Source: JAQWUY01 sp049615605
GTDB taxonomy: Bacteria > Pseudomonadota > Alphaproteobacteria > JAQWUY01
Reading direction: 5' to 3'
Assembly (NCBI GenBank): GCA_049615605.1
Contig: JBMZFW010000002.1
Location: 1-43,485 of the forward strand
Length of the DNA: 43,485 nucleotides
Shown: positions 1 to 9,105 of the stretch, piece after piece
How the letters are laid out: every line of letters starts with the position of its first letter
Numbering within the stretch: position 1 is the stretch's first letter
Translations under genes and position numbers: made by a program
The notes under the pieces: model-generated
What the model saw: the letters and a program-made list of their open reading frames with translations, nothing else
The model's database searches: none
Told to the model about the DNA's origin: nothing

Positions 1-827
1 TCTTTTACTTCGTTTAATCGTTCAGGGTGGCGTGGAACAATTATTGTTAATAAATTAATATGTTGTTTGTGTAATTTATTAATTGCTGTTTCAATAAATA
101 TTTCATCTTGTGGATGGGTTGATGCAACAACCCAAACAGGACGATTTCCAATTTGTTTTTGCAATGTGGCTAAATCTTTTTTATTAACATCTGGTGCGGG
201 TGAAGCTTGCTTTAAATTACCAATCATTTCCACAGGTACATTTGTAAAGCCCTTAATGAAGTCCGCATAATTTTGTGTTTGTGCCGTAATGTAATCAAAG
301 TATGAAAACATAGCCTTTGCCACAAATGGAATTTTACGCCACATATTCATTGTCTTGTTTGACATACGGGCATTAATAAGAAAAATTGGAACATTTCTTT
401 TGTTTAAGTTTCTTAAAATATTTACCCATAATTCAGATTCAATCATAATTGCCAAATCTGGCTTCCAATAATCTAAGAACCTTTTAACCCATTTATTTAC
501 ATCCATTGGACAGTATTGATGAATTACACTTTCAGGTAATTTTTCTTTCATTAATTTGCCTGATGTAAAAGTGGAAGTTGTTAATAAAACATTATAACCT
601 TGTGCTTCAAGTTCCTTAATCAAACTTAACGAAGAAATGCTTTCACCCACACTTACCGCGTGAATCCAAACAAGTTTACCTTGTGGGCGGATTTTTGACG
701 CATAGCCCTTTTTTTCAATGTATCTAATTGAATCTTCTTTGCCATTTTTAACCCTTGTTTTTAACCAGTGGTTAATTAATGGTCGTAAAATAATAGATAT
801 GATTCTGTAAATATTTGTAAAAATCAT
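1..827 (-). CDS. waaA: 3-deoxy-D-manno-octulosonic acid (Kdo) transferase, 3' end cut by window edge
   Basis: WaaA transfers Kdo from CMP-Kdo to lipid IVA at the inner membrane during LPS core synthesis. Reading the minus strand from the ATG at 827 gives about 275 codons that run off the left edge. Residues 1-20 form a hydrophobic N-terminal anchor. The GT30 signature WIHAVSVGE is at about 54-62, with Glu62 as the expected catalytic base. PDLAIMIESELW and STHPQDE follow, and the last visible residues IIVPRHPERL belong to the nucleotide-sugar domain. The start is 1 nt from the stop of the upstream DUF374 gene, so the two are probably translationally coupled. The normal family length of about 420 residues means roughly a third is missing. 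The visible part has no frameshift. Confidence 0.93.
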   Translation of the reverse strand, partial: MIFTNIYRIISIILRPLINHWLKTRVKNGKEDSIRYIEKKGYASKIRPQGKLVWIHAVSVGESISSLSLIKELEAQGYNVLLTTSTFTSGKLMKEKLPESVIHQYCPMDVNKWVKRFLDYWKPDLAIMIESELWVNILRNLNKRNVPIFLINARMSNKTMNMWRKIPFVAKAMFSYFDYITAQTQNYADFIKGFTNVPVEMIGNLKQASPAPDVNKKDLATLQKQIGNRPVWVVASTHPQDEIFIETAINKLHKQHINLLTIIVPRHPERLNEVK

Positions 828-828
828 A

Positions 829-1494
829 TTATTCCTTTTCTATTGGACTGTGTCCAAAGTATTCATCTGATTTAATTGCAAGTTCAATTAATTTGTTTTC
901 CAATTCATCTTTGATTTCATCAATAGATTTATTTTTATCAACTTTTACAACTTCGCCAATTATAACCCCGCGACCAAATGGTTTTGGAATAACCATTCTG
1001 TCCCAAGAATTTAAAACTTTTCTTTTTTCCGTATTCACTGAATAGAAATAACAATCTTCGCCCATTTTATGCACCGCAAATAACGGTCCTTTTTTCATAT
1101 GGTATCTTGGCCCCCTTGAACCATCAATAACGATAATAATTTTTTCATTACCCTTTAACCATTTAAACAACATACGAAGCCCTGCACTGCCCGTGCCAGA
1201 TTCTTGTGAAGATAAATAAACATTAACGCCCAATGCACGCATTGAATTTGCAATGAATTCCCCGTCTTTACTTGGTGAGGCAAGGGTATTTACCAATCTT
1301 TTTTGAAATAATAATTTCTTTGTCGCCATTGATAAAATAGTACGATTATGCCAAGTGATATTCATATTTACTTTTTCAGGATTACCTTTGTTTATAATCG
1401 TCCAATTTGTTGTGAAATAAACAAACTTAGTATACAGGGCAAGAAGTCTTACCAATATAAATGAAGAGATTTTATTTTTAAATAATTTCTTCAT
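829..1494 (-). CDS. DUF374 lysophospholipid acyltransferase-like protein
   Basis: 221 residues of the DUF374 family, which resembles LPLAT/LpxL acyltransferases. It is commonly found next to waaA in alphaproteobacteria and is presumed to act on lipid A or another membrane lipid at the inner membrane. Visible family motifs are ITWHNR at 46-51 (usually WHGR), SPSKDGE at 73-79, and DGSRGPRY at 124-131, followed by the SWD and PKPFGRG signatures. It lies 8 nt after the NADP-reductase stop and 1 nt before waaA, so the three genes look like one operon. The substrate is not known for the family, so the lipid A role is inferred from the neighbour only. Confidence 0.85.
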   Translation of the reverse strand: MKKLFKNKISSFILVRLLALYTKFVYFTTNWTIINKGNPEKVNMNITWHNRTILSMATKKLLFQKRLVNTLASPSKDGEFIANSMRALGVNVYLSSQESGTGSAGLRMLFKWLKGNEKIIIVIDGSRGPRYHMKKGPLFAVHKMGEDCYFYSVNTEKRKVLNSWDRMVIPKPFGRGVIIGEVVKVDKNKSIDEIKDELENKLIELAIKSDEYFGHSPIEKE

Positions 1495-1502
1495 ACAAAG
1501 TA

Positions 1503-2558
1503 TTAATCCTTAACATTAAGCTTACTTTGCAAGCTTGATGATGAAGTTGTGTATTGGAATAATAACTTCTTATCAGGGTTGCAATAAGCAAATGCTTTTT
1601 GTGCCATTAATGCACCTTCGTGGAAACCCGATAAAATAAGTTTTAATTTACCAGGGTAATAATTAATATCACCAATTGAAAATACTTGCGGGATTGATGT
1701 TTCAAAGTCTTCGGTGTTTACTTTAATCAGGCTGTCCATATGTAATTCACATCCAAAGTCTTTTACAGGACCCAATGTCATTGTTAAACCATAAAAGGCT
1801 AATAACATATCGCATTCAACTTCAAATTCGCCTTTTTCTTTGTGTTTTAAGACAACTGATTTCAATTGACCATCATCACCATTAAGGGCTTTGATTTGAC
1901 CAATTTCTAAATTCATTTCGCCTTTTGAAACCTTATCACGCATTTCATTTACCGATGCAGGGTGTCCGCGGAAATCATCACGACGGTGAACCAATGTTAA
2001 GTTTTCTGAAATCGGGGCAAGGTTGTTTGACCAATCAAGGGCTGAATCCCCACCGCCGGCAACAATAATCTTTTTATCACGGAATAATTCCATATCACGC
2101 ACGCTGTAAAATACAGATTTGCCTTCATATTCATCAATGCCTTCAATCGGTGGTTTCTTTGGTACGAATGAACCGCCACCTGCGGCAATAACAACACAAG
2201 TACATTCAACGATTGTACCGATGTCTGTTTTTACATGCCATTTATCAATACCGTTTTCATCAGTTCCTGCTTTTTCAATAGATGTTGCCATCTGTCCCAA
2301 GTGGAAAGTTGGTGAAAATGGTTTAATTTGTTCCATAAGATTATCTGTTAATTCTTGCCCCGTGATTGATGGGAATGCAGGGATATCATAAATTGGTTTT
2401 TGTGGATAAAGTTCCGCACATTGACCGCCCGGTACTTCCAAGATATCAATTAAATGGCATTTTAAATCAACCAGACCCAATTCAAATACCGCAAACAGCC
2501 CCACTGGACCCGCACCAATAATCGCCACATCAGTTTTATGTATGTTATTTTCCATCAT
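1503..2558 (-). CDS. Ferredoxin/flavodoxin-NADP+ reductase, thioredoxin-reductase-like type
   Basis: This FAD enzyme moves electrons between NADPH and ferredoxin or flavodoxin. The 351 residues show an FAD-binding GAGPVG at 15-20, a second nucleotide-binding AGGGDSA at 167-173, HRRDDFRGH at 191-199 for NADP phosphate contact, and FSIGDINYYPGKLKLI at about 293-308 closing the FAD site. The CxxC of true thioredoxin reductases is absent from the central NADPH domain, which points to the YumC-type FNR family. Two ATGs occur in tandem (2558 and 2555). An AAGG about 6 nt upstream fits either. A good promoter (TTGCCA-17-TATAAA) precedes it at 2586-2614. Confidence 0.9.
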   Translation of the reverse strand: MMENNIHKTDVAIIGAGPVGLFAVFELGLVDLKCHLIDILEVPGGQCAELYPQKPIYDIPAFPSITGQELTDNLMEQIKPFSPTFHLGQMATSIEKAGTDENGIDKWHVKTDIGTIVECTCVVIAAGGGSFVPKKPPIEGIDEYEGKSVFYSVRDMELFRDKKIIVAGGGDSALDWSNNLAPISENLTLVHRRDDFRGHPASVNEMRDKVSKGEMNLEIGQIKALNGDDGQLKSVVLKHKEKGEFEVECDMLLAFYGLTMTLGPVKDFGCELHMDSLIKVNTEDFETSIPQVFSIGDINYYPGKLKLILSGFHEGALMAQKAFAYCNPDKKLLFQYTTSSSSLQSKLNVKD

Positions 2559-2585
2559 TTTATACCTTATATTAATGTTTTGTTT

Positions 2586-2614
2586 TTTATACCATTTATG
2601 TACTGTATTGGCAA
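2586..2614 (-). promoter_or_regulatory. Predicted sigma70-type promoter of the NADP-reductase gene
   Basis: On the minus strand, TTGCCA (2614-2609) is followed by a 17-bp spacer and TATAAA (2591-2586). This lies about 28 nt before the start codon and faces away from hemA. Match to consensus is seen directly; activity is inferred. Confidence 0.5.
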
Positions 2615-2633
2615 GGTTTTAGACACTTACCGC

Positions 2634-2662
2634 TTGTTATTATATCAAGTATAGTTTAACAT
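2634..2662 (+). promoter_or_regulatory. Possible hemA promoter
   Basis: TTGTTA at 2634-2639 and TAACAT at 2657-2662 are separated by 17 bp, 34 bp before the preferred hemA ATG. The match is moderate and the surrounding DNA is AT-rich, so chance occurrence is possible. Confidence 0.3.
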
Positions 2663-2696
2663 ATTGAAACAGTAATTTTATTAATTGGGAAAGCCT

Positions 2697-3893
2697 ATGG
2701 ATTACAATAAATTTTTTAGCGAACAACTTGATGCACTTAAACAAGACAATAACTATCGTCAGTTTAAGCATATTCGCCGTATCAAAGGTAAATATCCATT
2801 GTGTGAATATATGGGTGAAAATGGTGATGTAAAAGAAATCACTATGTGGTGTTCCAATGACTATATGGCAATGGGTGAAAATGAAACCGTTGGCGAAAAA
2901 ATGATAGAAGTATTAAAAGATTCAAGTACTGGTGCTGGTGGTACGCGTAATATTGCCGGAACAACTGTTTATCACAGCGAACTTGAAAACACGATTAGCA
3001 AATGGATGGGCAAACAATCTTCACTTATATTTACATCTGGCTGGGTTGCCAATTTAACTATTCTTGCGACCCTTGGGGAAAAGCTTCAAGATTGCATTAT
3101 ATACAGCGATGCAATGAACCATAATTCTATGATTGAAGGCATAAGACGAAGCCGTGCCATTAAACGCGTATTTAAGCACAATGATACCGAAGACTTGGAA
3201 AGATTAATTAAACAAGACGATCCAAATGTGCCAAAAATTATTGCATTTGAATCTGTTTATTCAATGAATGGTAATATTTCCCCAATTAAAGAAATTATTA
3301 AAATTGCCAAAAAGTATAATTGCCTTACTTATCTGGATGAAGTTCACGCAATTGGTCTGTATGGTGATACAGGTGCAGGCGTGGCAGAAGAATTAGGTGT
3401 ACTGTCTGATATTGATATTATCCAAGGCACTATGGGTAAAGCGGTGGGACAAGTTGGTGGATTTATGGCAAGTTCAGAAAAGTTAGTGGACTTTGTTCGT
3501 TCATTCGGTAATGGATTTATTTTTACAACTTCACTTCCACCTGTTGTGGTTGCTGGTGCAAATGAAAGCATTAAGCACCTGCAAGGTGCAAGACAAGAAC
3601 GCACTAAATTACACGCAATGGCGAAACATATAAAACAAAAACTATCAGCCGATGGTTTTGAAGTAATGCAATCTGATTCACATATTATTCCAATCTTTGT
3701 TGGCGATGCTAAAAAATGTACGGATATAAGTAAACATTTAATTGAAAAGCATAATATATATGTGCAATCAATCAATTATCCAACGGTAGCAAAAGGTACG
3801 GAAAGATTGCGCATTTCACCAAGCCCAGTTCACAGTGAAGAAATGGTTGAAAAGCTGTCCCTTGCATTGCAAGAATCGTTTGCTAGTTGTTAA
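2697..3893 (+). CDS. hemA: 5-aminolevulinate synthase
   Basis: ALAS condenses glycine and succinyl-CoA into 5-aminolevulinate, the first step of the C4 haem pathway typical of alphaproteobacteria. From the ATG at 2697 the protein has 398 residues. It shows the alpha-oxoamine synthase features DEVHAIGLYG at about 218-227 and GTMGKAVGQVGGF, whose Lys248 is the expected PLP Schiff-base lysine. A longer reading from a TTG at 2685 adds four residues, but the ATG is preceded by GGGAAAG and fits the family N-terminus better. It is divergent from the NADP reductase. Its stop codon overlaps that of the convergent aminotransferase gene. Confidence 0.96.
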   Translation: MDYNKFFSEQLDALKQDNNYRQFKHIRRIKGKYPLCEYMGENGDVKEITMWCSNDYMAMGENETVGEKMIEVLKDSSTGAGGTRNIAGTTVYHSELENTISKWMGKQSSLIFTSGWVANLTILATLGEKLQDCIIYSDAMNHNSMIEGIRRSRAIKRVFKHNDTEDLERLIKQDDPNVPKIIAFESVYSMNGNISPIKEIIKIAKKYNCLTYLDEVHAIGLYGDTGAGVAEELGVLSDIDIIQGTMGKAVGQVGGFMASSEKLVDFVRSFGNGFIFTTSLPPVVVAGANESIKHLQGARQERTKLHAMAKHIKQKLSADGFEVMQSDSHIIPIFVGDAKKCTDISKHLIEKHNIYVQSINYPTVAKGTERLRISPSPVHSEEMVEKLSLALQESFASC

Positions 3894-5038
3894 AGTAAGT
3901 TGCCCTTAGTTAATTTTAAAACTTCTTCGGCAAATTTTTCATAATCGCTAAGTTCATTATAAATATACGCAGATAAGCGAACATATTTAACATTATCAAT
4001 TAAATTAATATGTGCGGAAACATTATTTTCAAGCAAGTGATTTTTAATTGCATCAACACTTATTTTTTTATCTTGTAATTCAGATGGTAATTCAACAGAT
4101 GTCATAAATGTTGAAATATTTTCAGGGACATTATATTTAACCCCAAATTTTTCTGCCACAACATTTGCACCTTGAATAACCAGGTCATTGCAATATTGTC
4201 TAATATTTTCTTCGCCAAATTGATTGATTGAATTAATAGCCGTATCCAATGTTAACCAAGGGGCATAATCATTTGAACCAACCCAATCAAATGAATGTGG
4301 GTATCCATCATTATGGCGTTGGCTTATTCGCATTGACCTTAATAATTTATGGTGTTCTGGTTTTGATACAATAAAACCAGTCCCCAGATATGATAACAAC
4401 CATTTATGACAAGAACCGATATACCAATCAACCCCCATTGCATCAAAATTAATATCATACATACCAAAAGAACCCGCACCATCAACAAGTGTTAGGATTT
4501 CTTTTTCCTTAAATAAAGGAAGGATTTTATCAAGTGGGTTTCTTAATCCATCAATTACTTTTGTATCTTCAATCACCAATAACCTAGTTCGCACGTGAAT
4601 TGCTGTTTCATACTTATCCACAATTTCAGAAATGCTTGCATTTGATGGAATGTATACTTTGTTAATTCTTGCACCTGCCCTTGCACATACAAATTCAAGA
4701 ATACGCATAGTTGTTGGATAAATATTTGCATCAACAACAATTTCATCACCAGCAAGTAATACCAGTGAACGAAGAATTGTATTCATTGATTCCGTACCCG
4801 AAGATGTGAATGCAACATTATTTGCATCTGTCTTAATATATTCACCCAATACGGAAGCACTTTGTCTTATTAATTTAGACAAATTCTTTTTATACTGTGC
4901 AGAATTAATAAAAATATCTTCACGGATTTCATTTGTTTTTTTATACACTTCTTTGTGTACGATAAAGCTAGTTCCGACGCTGATATTTATATGGTCTTCA
5001 GATATTAAAAAGTCTTTTTTAGTGTTTTTACCAAACAT
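3890..5038 (-). CDS. Class V aminotransferase-fold PLP enzyme (CefD/EgtE-like group)
   Basis: 382 residues of the class V PLP fold. Asp186 (in LVDGAG) should contact the pyridine nitrogen, and Lys212 (in GSCHKW) should form the Schiff base. The arrangement 'VDGA..G...D...G.D.Y.G.CHKW....GTGF' and the N-terminal strand HINISVGTSF resemble the isopenicillin N epimerase-like and C-S lyase-like group more than NifS/IscS desulfurases. It lacks the desulfurase cysteine loop. The usual His after DGA is Gly here. The substrate is unknown; epimerase, C-S lyase or desulfurase activities are all possible. AGGGAT lies upstream of the ATG, and a likely promoter is at 5064-5092. Confidence 0.75.
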   Translation of the reverse strand: MFGKNTKKDFLISEDHINISVGTSFIVHKEVYKKTNEIREDIFINSAQYKKNLSKLIRQSASVLGEYIKTDANNVAFTSSGTESMNTILRSLVLLAGDEIVVDANIYPTTMRILEFVCARAGARINKVYIPSNASISEIVDKYETAIHVRTRLLVIEDTKVIDGLRNPLDKILPLFKEKEILTLVDGAGSFGMYDINFDAMGVDWYIGSCHKWLLSYLGTGFIVSKPEHHKLLRSMRISQRHNDGYPHSFDWVGSNDYAPWLTLDTAINSINQFGEENIRQYCNDLVIQGANVVAEKFGVKYNVPENISTFMTSVELPSELQDKKISVDAIKNHLLENNVSAHINLIDNVKYVRLSAYIYNELSDYEKFAEEVLKLTKGNLL

Positions 5039-5063
5039 AAATTATCCCTATAAATCATAGTGT

Positions 5064-5092
5064 TATATAAGACTATATGAAATGAACGACAA
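5064..5092 (-). promoter_or_regulatory. Predicted promoter of the class V aminotransferase-like gene
   Basis: TTGTCG (5092-5087), a 17-bp spacer and TATATA (5069-5064) lie on the minus strand, 26 nt before the start codon. It sits between the dsbD stop and this gene, so the gene need not be cotranscribed with dsbD. Confidence 0.4.
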
Positions 5093-5096
5093 TAAC

Positions 5097-5118
5097 AATT
5101 AAAAAATCAATTTTAATT
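5097..5118 (-). terminator. Small AT-only hairpin overlapping the dsbD stop codon
   Basis: The minus strand reads AATTAAAA, a 6-nt loop TTGATT, then TTTTAATT: a perfect 8-bp stem. It includes the dsbD TAA at 5115-5113. It is a weak terminator candidate without GC pairs. Its stop-codon-overlapping stem resembles the outer stems of the larger 3'-end elements elsewhere in the window. Confidence 0.35.
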
Positions 5119-6858
5119 CTTTATATTTTTAAGTATATCGTTTGGGGATAATAAAACAGGCAATAATATTCCATCTTTATTTTCAGGGGTATATATAATT
5201 GTAAATGGAATTGCAAAACGATTATATTTATTTATATACAATAAAATTGACTTGTCGTTATTTGTAAAGTCACCGACCATTGCAACAACATCTTCGCTTT
5301 TTAATACTTTAATAACATCGTCTTTTGAAAATGTCGTTAATTCGTTAACTTGACAGGTAATACACCACGATGCCGTGATATTTACCACAACGGTTTTACC
5401 ATTTGAAACAAGGTTTTGAATTTTATTTTTTTCAAATTTTACCCATGGTTTTTCTATTTTAAATTGTTTAAAATTGGGGTTATTAATATCCAATTTATTT
5501 TTGTTGCTAAGGCTAAATAATGAACCAATTAAGACAAATAAAATAAGAATCTTTGCTTTAAACACCCTAGATGATTCTTTTATTTGTAAGAAATAAACAA
5601 TTAATCCAATAATAATCGCAAATATAAATTGAGTTTCTAAATCATAATATATGCGGTTTACCCAAATAAAATATGTTGCACTTAATAACATAAGCACACC
5701 CATTGTGTTTTTAAATACATTATTCCAAGCACCCGCCTTTGGGAAATAATTAATAATATTTGGATATATGATTAACAATAAATACGGCAACGCCATACCA
5801 ATGCCAATAAACACAAATATTAATAAGCCAATATACCAATCAAGCAATATACCAAAGCCCATACTTATACTTAACAATGGTGCAGAACACGGTGTGGCAA
5901 GCAATGTTGAAACAATACCGCTGAAAAATGATTTTGCTTTTTCACTGGTACCTGTTGGAATATAATCAAATACCTTACTTGGAACTTGTGCAGAAAACAC
6001 ACCCAACATATTTAACCCCATAATAATTAATAATGCGATTATAAATAAAATAAATTCTGGACTTTGGAATTGAAAACCCCAACCAAGCCCAACACCAATG
6101 GAACGAAGCCCAATTAAGATAATCCCCAATATTACAAATACACTAATAATGCCCAATGATACGAATACTGAATTTTGTATCATTTGCCCTTTGTTTTTTG
6201 ATTTTGTGATTGCCGATAACTTAAATGATAAAACGGGCAATACGCACGGCATTATGTTTAAAATAAGACCACTTAATAATGCAATTAAAATAATAAACAA
6301 TAAATTTGTAGCGTCTTGTTGATATGAAAGTATTCTGTCTAAATGGCTTGATGTTTTAAGGTCACCACCATTTATTTTTAATTCAACATTTTCCTTAACA
6401 ACAACACATAATTCATTACAGGTATAATATTCAATATACCCCTTTAACAATACAGGCTTTGTATTATCAATAATCTTTAATCGCCACGGCAATATAACAT
6501 TGCCCTTGTATCCAAGTGTTTTAATCCCTTGGAAATCAAATTCAATTGGTGTTGGATAATTCCAATCACTTAAAATTAAGTTTTGTGAACCATTGTCAAT
6601 AAATCTTGGTGGCAATCCTGCATCGGTTGAATCTTTGTGATATATTTTCCAACCACCTGCTAGTTCAAATTCAACCCCAAATAAAATTTCATTTTCATCG
6701 CCAAAATTTTCAAGCGATGAAACAACCCTTACATTCCCGTGTTTACTTTTTCCCCAATTACTAGTAGAATTGGAATAAGAATTGAGGGGTAATAAAATCA
6801 TTATGCACATCAGGCATATGATTTTAAAAAATCTTATATTTTTAACAATTTTAAGCAT
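5113..6858 (-). CDS. dsbD: Protein-disulfide reductase, DsbD/ScsB family
   Basis: DsbD carries electrons from cytoplasmic thioredoxin across the inner membrane to periplasmic partners. The 581 residues show a signal/anchor at about 8-30 and an N-terminal periplasmic domain with Cys147 and Cys151 (TCNELC). A polytopic CcdA-like membrane domain follows at about 185-450, with Cys205 in NIMPCVLPVLSFK and Cys324 in ATPCSAPLLS. The C-terminal thioredoxin domain has active-site C499-I-T-C502. All three redox modules are therefore intact. It is divergent from yqgE with only 21 bp between starts. A promoter placed 6 nt before the ATG suggests a leaderless mRNA. Confidence 0.92.
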   Translation of the reverse strand: MLKIVKNIRFFKIICLMCIMILLPLNSYSNSTSNWGKSKHGNVRVVSSLENFGDENEILFGVEFELAGGWKIYHKDSTDAGLPPRFIDNGSQNLILSDWNYPTPIEFDFQGIKTLGYKGNVILPWRLKIIDNTKPVLLKGYIEYYTCNELCVVVKENVELKINGGDLKTSSHLDRILSYQQDATNLLFIILIALLSGLILNIMPCVLPVLSFKLSAITKSKNKGQMIQNSVFVSLGIISVFVILGIILIGLRSIGVGLGWGFQFQSPEFILFIIALLIIMGLNMLGVFSAQVPSKVFDYIPTGTSEKAKSFFSGIVSTLLATPCSAPLLSISMGFGILLDWYIGLLIFVFIGIGMALPYLLLIIYPNIINYFPKAGAWNNVFKNTMGVLMLLSATYFIWVNRIYYDLETQFIFAIIIGLIVYFLQIKESSRVFKAKILILFVLIGSLFSLSNKNKLDINNPNFKQFKIEKPWVKFEKNKIQNLVSNGKTVVVNITASWCITCQVNELTTFSKDDVIKVLKSEDVVAMVGDFTNNDKSILLYINKYNRFAIPFTIIYTPENKDGILLPVLLSPNDILKNIKN

Positions 6859-6864
6859 ACAAAG

Positions 6865-6893
6865 ATATTAAGTTATATTATGACAAAAGACAA
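6865..6893 (-). promoter_or_regulatory. Predicted leaderless promoter of dsbD
   Basis: On the minus strand TTGTCT (6893-6888), a 17-bp spacer and TAATAT (6870-6865) are followed by 6 nt and then the dsbD ATG. No Shine-Dalgarno sequence can fit. Transcription starting 7 nt after the -10 would begin at the ATG. The -35 lies inside the first codons of yqgE. Confidence 0.5.
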
Positions 6894-7455
6894 TAGACAT
6901 AATGGTTATTTAACGGGCAGACTTCTTGTTTCCGCCCCAGACCAAGAACACGACATATTTAAAAAGTCGTGCATATTGGTATGTGCCCACGATGAAAATG
7001 GTGCAATGGGTTTAATTCTTAATAAGTTTGAAAATAACATAAGCTTATCTGAATTGTTAATTCAAATGGAAATTCCAATTAGCGATATTAAAAACAGCCC
7101 ACGCATTTACACGGGCGGACCTGTTAGCCAGGAACAGGGATTCATATTACACGATTGTAATTACAAAGAATCTGAAACGGCACATATCAATCAATTTTTT
7201 AACCTTACAACAACGGTTAATATATTAAGTAAAATTTCCCAAGACCAAGGACCAACGGACTATAAAATATTCCTTGGTTTTAGCTCTTGGCGTAAAGGGC
7301 AACTTGAAAATGAAATTCTAAATAATATGTGGATAACCCTGCCTGCGACAAAGGAAATCGTATTTAGTAAATATTGTGATACAATGTGGTATTCGTCATT
7401 AAGTCAAAATGGCATAAATCCACAACATATTTCCGTACATAACGGTTCGGCATAA
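6880..7455 (+). CDS. YqgE/AlgH family protein
   Basis: 191 residues of the UPF0301 YqgE/AlgH family. The N-terminus GYLTGRLLVSAPDQEHDIFKKSCILVCAHDENGAMGLILNK at about 9-49 is diagnostic. TGGPVSQEQGFILH and FLGFSSWRKGQLENEI follow. It is a soluble protein with no signal peptide. Its biochemical function is not established; AlgH was linked to alginate regulation in Pseudomonas. No clear ribosome-binding site precedes the ATG. It lies head to head with dsbD and 80 bp upstream of nfuA. Confidence 0.9.
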   Translation: MTKDNRHNGYLTGRLLVSAPDQEHDIFKKSCILVCAHDENGAMGLILNKFENNISLSELLIQMEIPISDIKNSPRIYTGGPVSQEQGFILHDCNYKESETAHINQFFNLTTTVNILSKISQDQGPTDYKIFLGFSSWRKGQLENEILNNMWITLPATKEIVFSKYCDTMWYSSLSQNGINPQHISVHNGSA

Positions 7456-7535
7456 TTTAAAAAAATCATTGATTTTTTGCCACATAAATTATATAAAATA
7501 ATATAATAATTATACAGATAGTAATGGAATAAAAA

Positions 7536-8096
7536 ATGTTTATACAAACTGAACAAACACCGAATCCAGCAACGCTGAAATTCATACCTGAATGCAGTAT
7601 CCTTGAATCTGGTACAGCAAGCTTTCAAACAGCCGAAGACGCCAAGGATATATCACCTTTTGCCACAAAACTTTTTGCAGTTAATGGTGTGGCGGGCGTA
7701 TTCTTTGGCAAGGACTTTGTCACAATAACAAAATCAGACGACATTGAATGGATGGATTTAAAACCATTGGTTCTTGGTGAAATGATTCAATTCTTATCAT
7801 CGGGTGAAAAAATTATTACAACTGATGCTGATATTGTTACCGAAGAAGCCGATGTTGACCCAAGCGATGATGAAATCGTTGCACAAATTAAGGAATTAAT
7901 TAACACCCGTGTTCGTCCAGCTGTTGCCCAAGACGGCGGGGATATTATTTTCCACGAATTCACAGACGGTATTGTATATGTTTCAATGCAAGGTGCGTGT
8001 GATGGGTGCCCTGCATCAACGGCGACCTTAAAAATGGGAATTGAAAACATGCTTAAATATTATATTCCAGAGGTTATTGAGGTAAGAGCAAAATAA
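7536..8096 (+). CDS. NfuA/NFU1-type iron-sulfur cluster carrier
   Basis: This protein delivers Fe-S clusters to target apoproteins. The 186 residues have an N-terminal Nfu_N domain beginning FIQTEQTPNPATLKFIPE, and a C-terminal NifU-like domain (about 113-186) with the cluster-binding Cys155 and Cys158 in GACDGCPAS. This two-domain layout matches mitochondrial NFU1 and alphaproteobacterial homologues. A GGAA lies upstream of the ATG. The stop overlaps the start of the following gene (TAATG), which suggests coupled translation. Confidence 0.93.
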   Translation: MFIQTEQTPNPATLKFIPECSILESGTASFQTAEDAKDISPFATKLFAVNGVAGVFFGKDFVTITKSDDIEWMDLKPLVLGEMIQFLSSGEKIITTDADIVTEEADVDPSDDEIVAQIKELINTRVRPAVAQDGGDIIFHEFTDGIVYVSMQGACDGCPASTATLKMGIENMLKYYIPEVIEVRAK

Positions 8097-9103
8097 TGAT
8101 TAAAAAGCCTAGCCTAAGTATTCCTATGGATATTAAAAAGACCGCTTTATTGTGGGGGCTTCCTGTTATTTCCGCCTTAATCATTTATAAAAACTTTACT
8201 GACCATACTTCATTGTTATTTAAGGTTAATAAAACCAATGTTGTAGCTTCGGCGCCAAAGTCTGTTGTTAAAACAAAAACACAAAAAGTTGCACAGCAAA
8301 AAATCTTATCCGTTAATGGTTTACATACATTTAATGCCAATACGGTTATGGATATTAAAAAATCTTTTACTGAATATAATTATGATTTAAAGAACAATGT
8401 TGTTCCGCGCATTCAACCAAATCATATGCCAAAAGATTTAAACACCATTACGGATGTTAAATATAAAAAAGAAATGTTTATTAAGTTAATGTTGCCAATG
8501 GCAATTGATATAAATAACAACATTATTTCAAAACAAAAAATGTTAAGTGAAATTGAAGGGAACTTTAATGATAATGAAAATCTTAACGCAAAGGACCTTA
8601 AAAACCTTAGGTATTTGGGTGTTAAGTTTGGCGTAAAAATTAAAACTAAAGATATTGGTGGGACTATTAAAAAATTAAAAATTAAAGTACAACCAATTCC
8701 AGTTTCCCTTATCCTTGCCCAAGCAATTGTGGAAAGTGGTTGGGGCACATCAAGGTTTGCTATTTTGGGTAATGCATTATTCGGGCAATGGACATACAAT
8801 TCAAAAAGCGATTTAATTCCAATTAACCGTGATGATGGTAAAACACACAGCATCAAATCATTTACTTCGCCGTATCAATCAATGAAAGCATATACAAGCA
8901 ATATTAACCGCAACGGTGCTTATAAAAAATTGCGTGCCATTCGTAACAATATAAGTTCAAATAATAACAAAGTTACGGGAACCGCACTTGCCGATGGTTT
9001 AATTAATTATTCACAAGAACGCGAAAAATATGTAAAGAAAATTAAAACGATTATCAAATCAAACAACCTTAATAAATACGATACATATACACTTGGTGAA
9101 TAA
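8096..9103 (+). CDS. Membrane-anchored Bax-like endo-beta-N-acetylglucosaminidase
   Basis: 335 residues with a single N-terminal membrane segment at about 17-31 and a periplasmic C-terminal glucosaminidase (GH73/Bax-type) domain from about 195 to 330. The signature LAQAIVESGWGTSRFA contains the expected catalytic Glu213, followed by GNALFGQW and SPYQSMKAY. It probably cleaves peptidoglycan or chitin-like GlcNAc linkages. The lysine- and asparagine-rich segment 45-190 is poorly conserved. It is coupled to nfuA upstream and yggS begins 2 nt downstream. The link to those two genes is positional only. Confidence 0.85.
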   Translation: MIKKPSLSIPMDIKKTALLWGLPVISALIIYKNFTDHTSLLFKVNKTNVVASAPKSVVKTKTQKVAQQKILSVNGLHTFNANTVMDIKKSFTEYNYDLKNNVVPRIQPNHMPKDLNTITDVKYKKEMFIKLMLPMAIDINNNIISKQKMLSEIEGNFNDNENLNAKDLKNLRYLGVKFGVKIKTKDIGGTIKKLKIKVQPIPVSLILAQAIVESGWGTSRFAILGNALFGQWTYNSKSDLIPINRDDGKTHSIKSFTSPYQSMKAYTSNINRNGAYKKLRAIRNNISSNNNKVTGTALADGLINYSQEREKYVKKIKTIIKSNNLNKYDTYTLGE

Positions 9104-9105
9104 AA

